The translations under genes and the position numbers were made by a program. 64,000 bases of DNA from Sphingomonas sp. LHG3406-1 (GTDB taxonomy: Bacteria; Pseudomonadota; Alphaproteobacteria; Sphingomonadales; Sphingomonadaceae), in contig NZ_CP069128.1 in NCBI RefSeq assembly GCF_029637485.1, positions 744,001 through 808,000 on the forward strand, given 5' to 3'. Numbering within the stretch: the stretch's first letter is position 1; every line of letters begins with the position of its first letter. Under the pieces are notes generated by a model. That model was given only the letters and a program-made list of their open reading frames with translations. It was not told the DNA's origin and ran no database searches. This document shows, piece after piece, positions 39,929 through 46,647 of this stretch.

Positions 39929-42439
39929 GTGACCGCCGCCCTCCCCATCCACGCCGTCCTGCCCGACCTCCTTGACGCGCTCGCGACCAGCCCACGCGCC
40001 CTGCTCATCGCGCCGCCCGGTGCCGGCAAGACCACCGCCGTGCCGCCGGCCCTCCTCGACCAGCCCTGGTGCACCGGTCAGGTCCTCCTGCTCGTCCCCC
40101 GCCGCCTCGCCGCCCGCGCCGCGGCCGAGTTCATCGCGCGGCAGCATGGGGAAGAGCCCGGCGCCACCGTCGGCTACCAGACCCGTCTCGACAGCCGCGT
40201 CGGCAAGGCCACCCGCCTCATCGCCATGACTCACGGCGTCTATCTCTCGCGCCTCACCGCCGACCCCGAGCTCGCCGGTGTCTCCGCCGTCCTGTTCGAC
40301 GAGGTCCACGAGCGCAGCCTCGACAACGACCTCGCCCTCGCCCTCACCCTCGACGCCGCCGAAGCGCTCCGCCCAGATCTTCGCCTCCTCGCCATGAGCG
40401 GCACCCTCGACGGCGAGCGTTTCTCCGCCCTCCTCGCCGACCCGCCGCTCATCCGCTCGGAAGGCCGCTCGCACCCGCTCACCCTCGTCCATCTCGGCCG
40501 CGACGCCGCCGCCCGGATCGAGCCGCAGGTCGCCGCCGCCTGCCGTCGCGCGCTCGCTGACCAGCAAGGCTCCATCCTCGCCTTCCTTCCGGGTGTCGCC
40601 GAGATCGAGCGCACCGCCGAAGCCCTCGCCGCCCTTCCCGCCGATGTCGTTCTTCACCGCCTCCACGGCCAGATCGACCCCGCCGCTCAGCGCGCCGCCC
40701 TCGCCGCGCCCGCCCCCGGCACCCGCAAGCTGGTCCTCGCCACCTCCATCGCGGAGACCAGCGTCACCCTCGACCATGTCGCCGCCGTGGTCGACAGCGG
40801 CCTCGCCCGCCGCCCCCGCTACGATCGCGGTGCCGGCCTCACCCGCCTCGTCACCGAGCGCGCCTCCCGAGCCGCCGTCACCCAGCGCGCCGGACGCGCC
40901 GCCCGCCAGTCGCCCGGCATCGCCTACCGCCTGTGGGAGGAAGCCGCGACGAGCGCGCTTCCCGCCCACGATCCGCCCGAAATCCTCGAAGCCGACCTTT
41001 CCAGCCTCACCCTCACCTGCCTGCTGTGGGGCGAAGGCGATCCCGCGCGCCTGCCCTTCCTCGATCCGCCGCCTGCCGCCGCCCTCACTGAGGCTCGCCG
41101 GCGCCTCGCCGCACTCGGCGCGATCGATGCCGATGGCCGGATCACCGATCACGGCCGCGCCATCGCCCGCCTGCCGCTCGAGCCCCGCCTTGCCCACATG
41201 CTGGTGGAAGCCGCCGATCGCGGGTTCGCCGAGGCGGCCGCCGACGCCGCCGTCCTCCTCACCGAGCGCGGCCTCGGCGGCAACGACCCCGACCTCGAGC
41301 TCCGCTGGCGCCGCTGGCGGACGGAGCGCGGCAAGAGGGCCGACGGGGCGCGTGGGTTGGCTCGGAGGTGGCTCAACCAAATTCCCCTCCCGCAAGCTGG
41401 AGGGGCTAGGGGAGGGAATGTCGCGGAGAGGACCGCAAACCCTCCTCCGACCCCTCCCGCAAGCAGGAGGGGAGAAACTCTCGCTCTCGCCCTCGCCCTC
41501 GCCTTCCCCGACCGCCTCTCCCGCCGCCGCGATCCCGGCGGCGAGCATTGGCAATCGGTCGGCGGCCGCGGTTTCCGGCTCGATCCCACTTCCTCCCTCG
41601 CCTCGGCCCAGTGGCTCGCCGTCGCGGAAGTTGCCGGGAGCGCCGCCGGCGCCCGCATCCTTTCCGCCGCGGCCATCGACGAAGCTGACGTGCTCGCCCT
41701 GTTCGACGACCGTATTGAGGTCTGCCACGACGGCGCCTTCGATCCAGGCACCGGCAGCGTCGCGCCCACCCGCAGCCGTCGCCTCGGCGCGATCCGCCTC
41801 GCCTCCGGACCCGACCCCAGTCCCGATCCCGACGCCATCGCCGCCGCGCTCGTCGAAGGCGTCCGCACCCACGGCCTCGCCCTCCTCCCCTGGCCCGACG
41901 AGGCGCGGGCCCTGCGCCACCGCGCCGCTTTCGCTCGCGGCGTCGATGCCGACCTTCCCGATCTCTCCGACGAGGCGCTGACCGAGTGCCTCGACGACTG
42001 GTTCGCCCCGCTGGCCGCCGGCCGCCGCAAGCTTTCCGACATTGCGCCCGGCGCGCTCACCCAGGCGCTGCAGAACCTGCTGGGATGGGACGGACAGCAG
42101 AAGCTCGACAAGCTCGCCGCAAGCCATTTCCGCTCGCCCGCCGGATCCGCCCACCCCATCGACTATGCCGCGCCGGGCGGCCCGACCGTCGAGGTCCGTG
42201 CGCAGGCCCTGTTCGGCCTCGCCGTCCACCCGACGGTCGCCGGCGGCCGCGTGCCGCTGACCCTCGCCATCACCTCGCCCGCCGGGCGCCCCATCCAGAC
42301 CAGCCGCGACCTGCCCTCCTTCTGGGCGGGCAGCTGGCGCGAGGTCGCCAAGGAGATGCGTGGACGCTACCCCCGCCATCCCTGGCCCGACGACCCCGCC
42401 AGCGCCGCCGCGACGCTCCGCGCAAAGCCGCGCTCCTGA
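39929..42439 (+). CDS. hrpB: HrpB, ATP-dependent DEAH-box helicase
   Basis: An 836-residue RNA-helicase-like ATPase. Start at GTG 39929. Motif I IAPPGAGKTTAVPPALL, motif II LFDEVHERSLDND (DEVH), motif III AMSGTLDG, motif V LATSIAETSVTLDHVAAVVDSG and motif VI QRAGRAARQSPGIAYRLW. The HrpB C-terminal domain ends with GRYPRHPWPDDP, the family signature. Residues about 484-517 (NQIPLPQAGGARGGNVAERT...) come from a palindromic repeat inserted in frame, so this copy carries an extra low-complexity segment in the linker. Confidence 0.93.
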   Translation: MTAALPIHAVLPDLLDALATSPRALLIAPPGAGKTTAVPPALLDQPWCTGQVLLLVPRRLAARAAAEFIARQHGEEPGATVGYQTRLDSRVGKATRLIAMTHGVYLSRLTADPELAGVSAVLFDEVHERSLDNDLALALTLDAAEALRPDLRLLAMSGTLDGERFSALLADPPLIRSEGRSHPLTLVHLGRDAAARIEPQVAAACRRALADQQGSILAFLPGVAEIERTAEALAALPADVVLHRLHGQIDPAAQRAALAAPAPGTRKLVLATSIAETSVTLDHVAAVVDSGLARRPRYDRGAGLTRLVTERASRAAVTQRAGRAARQSPGIAYRLWEEAATSALPAHDPPEILEADLSSLTLTCLLWGEGDPARLPFLDPPPAAALTEARRRLAALGAIDADGRITDHGRAIARLPLEPRLAHMLVEAADRGFAEAAADAAVLLTERGLGGNDPDLELRWRRWRTERGKRADGARGLARRWLNQIPLPQAGGARGGNVAERTANPPPTPPASRRGETLALALALAFPDRLSRRRDPGGEHWQSVGGRGFRLDPTSSLASAQWLAVAEVAGSAAGARILSAAAIDEADVLALFDDRIEVCHDGAFDPGTGSVAPTRSRRLGAIRLASGPDPSPDPDAIAAALVEGVRTHGLALLPWPDEARALRHRAAFARGVDADLPDLSDEALTECLDDWFAPLAAGRRKLSDIAPGALTQALQNLLGWDGQQKLDKLAASHFRSPAGSAHPIDYAAPGGPTVEVRAQALFGLAVHPTVAGGRVPLTLAITSPAGRPIQTSRDLPSFWAGSWREVAKEMRGRYPRHPWPDDPASAAATLRAKPRS
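41381..41476. repeat. In-frame palindromic repeat element inside hrpB
   Basis: About 96 bp built from CCCCTCCCGCAAGCTGGAGGGGCTAGGGGAGGG and the related CCCCTCCCGCAAGCAGGAGGGG, each self-complementary. Such elements are normally intergenic; here the length keeps the frame open and adds about 32 residues with no domain character. Confidence 0.8.
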
Positions 42440-42505
42440 GTGCAGCACCACGAGGACGCCGCGTTCCTCTTGATTTCAGAAGCCGCTTCCGCCACCCCGC
42501 CCAAC

Positions 42506-42787
42506 ATGCCGACCGCCCGCATCATCGAGACCGATCGCAAGACCACCCAAAGCGGCCGCGCCAAGGCCGGCAAGTGGACGCTCGAGTTCGAGAGCGATCG
42601 CGCCCAGCGCCACGATCCGCTCACCGGCTGGGTCGGCAATGCCAACACCGCGACCCAGGTTCGCCTCGCCTTCGCCACGAAGGAAGCCGCGATCGCCTAT
42701 GCCGACAAGCACGGCTTCGACTATCACATCGTCCCGGCCCCGCCGGTGAAGCTCAAGCTGCAGGCCTACGCCGACAATTTCCGCTAG
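42506..42787 (+). CDS. NDUFS4-like NADH dehydrogenase (complex I) accessory subunit
   Basis: A 93-residue protein. ATG 42506 (MPTARIIETDRKTTQSGRAK) is chosen because family members begin just before the ARIY-like strand; the longer frame from GTG 42440 adds 22 unmatched residues. QSGRAKAGKWTLEFESD and WVGNANTATQVRLAFATKEAAIAYADKHGFDY are the ETC complex I subunit (NDUFS4/18 kDa) signature. It binds at the peripheral arm of complex I and stabilises it in alphaproteobacteria and mitochondria. Commonly a lone gene. Confidence 0.88.
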   Translation: MPTARIIETDRKTTQSGRAKAGKWTLEFESDRAQRHDPLTGWVGNANTATQVRLAFATKEAAIAYADKHGFDYHIVPAPPVKLKLQAYADNFR

Positions 42788-42791
42788 GGTG

Positions 42792-42820
42792 AAGGCGGCC
42801 GGACGCCGCCTTGCTTCTCC
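42792..42820 (+). terminator. Candidate terminator after the NDUFS4-like gene
   Basis: AAGGCGGC-cggac-GCCGCCTT, an 8-bp stem 4 bp after the stop, followed by GCTTCTCC, a poor U-tract. Confidence 0.5.
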
Positions 42821-42878
42821 GCCGAAAAGGCGATAATCTGCCACTCGCCGGATCGCCTCTTCGTTCAGGAGGGCGCCG

Positions 42879-44000
42879 GTGGTCACCCCTTCCATTCTGC
42901 TCGTCGTCGGGACCCGCCCCGAAGCGATCAAGCTTGCTCCCGTCGCCCAGGCACTCCTCGCCCGCGGCCTGTCGCCCGGCCTGGTCTTGACCGGCCAGCA
43001 CAGCATGCTTGACCCCGGCGCCTTCGGCCTCGGCGCCCTCCCGGCCATCCGCCTCCGCTGCCAGGCCCGAAGCGATCCACGGCTCCACGCCGAAGCCGTC
43101 GCCGCCAGCCTCGCTCCGGTTCTCGCCACGCCGGGCACGGACATGGTCATCGTCCAGGGAGACACGTCGAGTGCGCTTGGCGGCGCGCTCGGCGCCAAGG
43201 CGGCGGGCATTGCCGTCGCCCATGTCGAAGCAGGCCTCCGCAGCCACGACCTCACCTTGCCTTGGCCCGAAGAACCCAATCGCATTGCGATCGACGCCCT
43301 CGCCCAATTGCTGTTCGCGCCGACCGAGGAGAATGCCGCCAACCTCGTAGAGGAAGGCGTGGCGGGCGAAATCCATGTCACCGGCAATACCGCCATCGAC
43401 GCCCTGTTCGCGACGCTCGACGAGTTGCCGCCGCGCGTGCTCGACAGCGGCGGCCTGCCGCGCCTCTTGGTGACGTGCCATCGACGGGAGAACTGGGGCA
43501 CGTCCTTCACGCCCATTGCCCTTGCATTGATTGAACTCGCCCGCTCGCCCTGGCTGCGGGTCGAACTGGTGCTCCACGGCAATCCGGCCATGGCCGACGC
43601 CGCAAGACTGATGCTTGGCGGACATCCCCGCATCCGCCTGCTCCCACCAATGGAGCATCGCGCAATGGTCGCGGCGCTTCGCTCGGCGCACCTGGCCCTG
43701 AGCGACTCCGGCGGTATCCAGGAAGAGGCGCCGGCCCTTGGCGTGCCCCTGCTCGTCCTTCGCACCGTCACCGAGCGGCCGGAAGGGATCGCCAGCGGCA
43801 ACAGCCTGCTGGTCGGCAACGACCGCGAGGCGATCGTGGACGCCGTCCGTCGGCTCCTTGACGATGGCGCTGCCTATCGCGCCATGGCTGTTCCCGCCCT
43901 GCCTTTCGGAGACGGCAAGGCCGCCCCGCGCATCGCCGCCCTCATCGAGGATTGGCTGGTCCGTCATCGCCGCCGCGCGCCTGCCATGATCGCTGATTGA
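42879..44000 (+). CDS. wecB: UDP-N-acetylglucosamine 2-epimerase (non-hydrolysing)
   Basis: A 373-residue enzyme converting UDP-GlcNAc to UDP-ManNAc for surface polysaccharide. GTG 42879 has AGGAGGG just upstream. Motifs: LVVGTRPEAIKLAPV, VQGDTSSALGGALGAK, AHVEAGLRSHDLTLPWPEEPNRIAID (conserved HVEAGLRS and EExNR), VTCHRRENWG and LSDSGGIQEEAPALGVPLLVLR (SDSGGIQEE). No other sugar-nucleotide genes are adjacent, so its glycan is unknown. Confidence 0.93.
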   Translation: MVTPSILLVVGTRPEAIKLAPVAQALLARGLSPGLVLTGQHSMLDPGAFGLGALPAIRLRCQARSDPRLHAEAVAASLAPVLATPGTDMVIVQGDTSSALGGALGAKAAGIAVAHVEAGLRSHDLTLPWPEEPNRIAIDALAQLLFAPTEENAANLVEEGVAGEIHVTGNTAIDALFATLDELPPRVLDSGGLPRLLVTCHRRENWGTSFTPIALALIELARSPWLRVELVLHGNPAMADAARLMLGGHPRIRLLPPMEHRAMVAALRSAHLALSDSGGIQEEAPALGVPLLVLRTVTERPEGIASGNSLLVGNDREAIVDAVRRLLDDGAAYRAMAVPALPFGDGKAAPRIAALIEDWLVRHRRRAPAMIAD

Positions 44001-44045
44001 CGAACGGGCGGCACCCCGCCATATGCGCGCCTTCGCAGCCGCATT

Positions 44046-44121
44046 GGCCCCTTCGTCTAGCGGTCTAGGACGTCGCCCTCTCACGGCGAAAACACGGGTT
44101 CGAGTCCCGTAGGGGTCACCA
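44046..44121 (+). tRNA. tRNA-Glu (anticodon CTC)
   Basis: A 76-nt cloverleaf: acceptor GGCCCCT/AGGGGTC, anticodon stem CGCC/GGCG with loop CTCTCAC (anticodon CTC), T-arm ACGGGTTCGAGTCCCGT and encoded CCA. An integrase-derived gene starts about 100 bp downstream, as expected for an element inserted at this tRNA. Confidence 0.95.
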
Positions 44122-44218
44122 CGCCGGATTAGATCTGGCAGCAAACGGCCAAACTCTCTGAGTGCAACGGTGGCTTAACCCGTCCATGGGTACAAAGGAC
44201 GGGTACAAAGTGATCAAA

Positions 44219-46327
44219 ATGGCCACCCCACAAAAAGACCCGCGCACCGGCATCTACCAACTTCGTCGAGGCATTCCCAAGCACCTGCGGCCCTTCCTTG
44301 GCGGCAGATGGGAGCACAAGGTCTCCCTCGAGACGCGCGACCCCGAGGAAGCCAAGCGCCGCTTCACCGGCGTGAACGCCGCATTCGAAGCGATTCTGGA
44401 AGCGGCGGCACGCCTGCAACGCGCCAGCCAAATACAGGACGCGGTAGAGATCGCTGACGCTTACCTCGCGCCTCACACGCGAGATGACTTGCAGCGTACC
44501 GCCATGAAGCTGTCGAGGCTGGAATCAGGCTCTCACGCGTATCGGCTCGGTCTCGGCAGCCAGTGGGGGGTTGAGCATTACGACTTCGGTCCGACCCCAA
44601 CGGCAGAGGATTTGCGAGACCACCGTGGACGCAAGGTGATGCTCGAGGCCGTGCACGACCTCAAGGCTCTACCTTGGTTGGAAACGCTACGCCGCATTCG
44701 GGCTCTGCCGACGATGCAGCCCTTACAGTGGATGATCGATTCAGCGGCCGCGAAAGCGGGAGTGGCGGCGCCAGTCGGCAGCGAGCTTTACACTGCCTTG
44801 GCCGGTATGGCGCTGCACGGTGATCTCACCCCTGCCCTAAGTGATCAAGGTGAGCGGCACCTCAACCATCGTCTCGAGTCAGTTAAGCTGCTGGCACCGG
44901 GTGGATTTCCACCTACCGAGCCGCGTAATTATGGCGTCGTCACGCAGGCAGCCATAGCGCTCCCTGAAATAGCCGCCCCCGAACGCACACGCATGTACTG
45001 CATGGCGATTACCAATCGAGACGTATCGGGAGCGATCCCATCATCATGGAGTGCTGCCATTGACCAGGCCGCAGCGGGGACAATGCCAGGCGATGATGCG
45101 GATGCCCCGAAGCGCTTGATCATCTTGTCGGCCGGAAATGTGCCGCCCCATACTGATATGCGCCTTGCGCGGCCTCAGTCCGACTATCCGATCGAGGATC
45201 CTGCTCAGGCATGGAACGCTCTGACAGTTGGCTGCTACACTGATCGTATCGACATCCAAGATGAGGGCTTTGAAGACTGGTCGCCCATGGTCGATGCCGG
45301 ACACCTTAGTCCCCACAGTCGCACGAGCGAAGGCTGGCCCTCAAACACACCGTTCAAGCCTGAGTTGGTGATGGAAGGTGGGAATCGCGCGATCGACGCA
45401 GCAAAAGCTGAGGCATCGAACCTTGCCTCACTAGCACTGCTCTCGACGGGGCCCGACGCGGCCTATCCGCTAGTGTCATTTGCGGCAACGAGTGCGGCGT
45501 CAGCGCAGGCAGCGCGTCTGGCGGCCCGCCTCTCAGCTGATCATCCTGAGTTCTGGCCGGAAACAATACGTGCACTAATGGTCCACAGCGCGGAGTGGAC
45601 ACCCCCGATGGCTGCGATGTTCGGCGGCGCAGAAGGTAAGCGCCAGCGTTACGCTATGGTGCGGCGATTCGGCTATGGCGTCCCTGATTACGAGCGGGCG
45701 ACGGCCTCGGCCCGCGATAGCTTGGCGCTATTTGCACAGACGAACATCCAGCCTTTCCGTGCTGCGGGTGGCCGAAGGTTTGGTGACTGCCACTACTACG
45801 AACTGCCTATCCCGGCGCGAATGCTTCAAGATCTATACAATGAAGAAGTCTCTCTAAAGATCACATTGTCATACTTCGTTGATCCCAATCCGGGAATGGC
45901 GGCAAACGTGGAACCGCAACGTTACCAGTCGCACGGCTTGCGCTTCGATCTTCGCCGAAAGGGGGAGTCGATGGATACGTTCAAACAGCGCGTGAATGCA
46001 TCCGAGCGCCAGGACTGGCGAGTTGGGCCGAACGGGCCTGCGGATGACGACCGCTGGCTGCTTGGTGCGAACAGCGTCTCCTCTGGCTCATTGCACAGCG
46101 ACGTATGGACCGGGCCAGCAATTGAGTTGCTCAATAGGGACGTGCTCTGCATCAAGCCTGTGGTGGGCTGGTGCCGTCAACGGTCAACGCCAGACATCTG
46201 CAACACCACCCGCCGGTACTCTCTGATCGTGACGCTTAAGGCGAAAAATCAGGAGTTGGACCTATACACTCCGATCTCAACGGTCGTTGAGAATGCCGTT
46301 GAGATCGGAGTGCCTAGCTCTGCTTGA
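44219..46327 (+). CDS. Chimera: N-terminal part of phage integrase fused to an IetS-like subtilase lacking Asp/His
   Basis: A 702-residue ORF. Residues 1 to about 193 are the N-terminal part of a sphingomonad-type tyrosine integrase (MATPQKDPRTGIYQLRRGIPKHLRPFLGG, then VSLETRDPEEAKRRF, and further to AAPVGSELYTAL). From about residue 194 (AGMALHGDLTPAL, HRLESVKLLAPGGFPPT, YGVVTQAAIALPEI, SAGNVPP, SFAATSAASAQAARLAARL) it is a subtilase resembling IetS of the IetAS ATPase-protease defence/exclusion pair. The join falls where IetS-like proteins read HGTAMAG, so the Asp and His sites are lost and only the Ser-site block (ATSAASA) remains; the integrase R-H-R-Y domain is also absent. Probably a recombination product without either activity. 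Codon usage is more AT-rich than the neighbours. Confidence 0.75.
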   Translation: MATPQKDPRTGIYQLRRGIPKHLRPFLGGRWEHKVSLETRDPEEAKRRFTGVNAAFEAILEAAARLQRASQIQDAVEIADAYLAPHTRDDLQRTAMKLSRLESGSHAYRLGLGSQWGVEHYDFGPTPTAEDLRDHRGRKVMLEAVHDLKALPWLETLRRIRALPTMQPLQWMIDSAAAKAGVAAPVGSELYTALAGMALHGDLTPALSDQGERHLNHRLESVKLLAPGGFPPTEPRNYGVVTQAAIALPEIAAPERTRMYCMAITNRDVSGAIPSSWSAAIDQAAAGTMPGDDADAPKRLIILSAGNVPPHTDMRLARPQSDYPIEDPAQAWNALTVGCYTDRIDIQDEGFEDWSPMVDAGHLSPHSRTSEGWPSNTPFKPELVMEGGNRAIDAAKAEASNLASLALLSTGPDAAYPLVSFAATSAASAQAARLAARLSADHPEFWPETIRALMVHSAEWTPPMAAMFGGAEGKRQRYAMVRRFGYGVPDYERATASARDSLALFAQTNIQPFRAAGGRRFGDCHYYELPIPARMLQDLYNEEVSLKITLSYFVDPNPGMAANVEPQRYQSHGLRFDLRRKGESMDTFKQRVNASERQDWRVGPNGPADDDRWLLGANSVSSGSLHSDVWTGPAIELLNRDVLCIKPVVGWCRQRSTPDICNTTRRYSLIVTLKAKNQELDLYTPISTVVENAVEIGVPSSA
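46267..46312. repeat. 17-bp perfect inverted repeat at the 3' end of the chimera
   Basis: CACTCCGATCTCAACGG at 46267-46283 is exactly complementary to 46296-46312 with a 12-nt loop (TCGTTGAGAATG). It lies inside the last codons, 15 bp before the stop, and is not followed by a T-run. Confidence 0.85.
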
Positions 46328-46647
46328 TTAGCAGCGATCATGAGTATCTTATGAATAGGCGTCATGAATTGGTGTAGCCTGCTGGACACTTGGTGCCATC
46401 TCTCCAGAGACGGATCTTGTGAGGGCCGCCATTCGCGGGCACGGCGGGCAGTTCCTCTCCCATCGAGATCTCGCCGATCGGATCGAGAGTAGCGCGAGAC
46501 CCACGTCCGATCCGCATGAACGAGCGGCTCCTATTCGCAGGTGGTTCACCCGTAAGCCGCCGTTCCGCTTACCACCAGTCCCCGCCGCTTTGCACTTCGG
46601 GGTGCCTGTCACCGTTGCTAAATCGAAGCATATGACGCTTCCACAGG
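46328..46647. other. Gap between chimera and hybrid kinase
   Basis: No convincing gene. It contains the left copy of a ~67-bp direct repeat (46511-46577). Frames here are shadows of the repeat and of the kinase start. Confidence 0.55.
46511..46577. repeat. Imperfect direct repeat, left copy
   Basis: TCCGCATGAACGAGCG then diverging, then TATTCGC...TTCACCCGtAAGCCGCCGTTCCGCTT. About four fifths of the positions match 49293-49361, which flanks the other side of the hybrid kinase gene. Confidence 0.75.

Noticed and set aside
39869..42451. 860-residue leftward ORF antisense to hrpB
   Set aside because: It mirrors a clear DEAH helicase with all motifs on the other strand; the frame is open only because of GC-rich third positions, and its composition is Gly/Glu/Ala noise.
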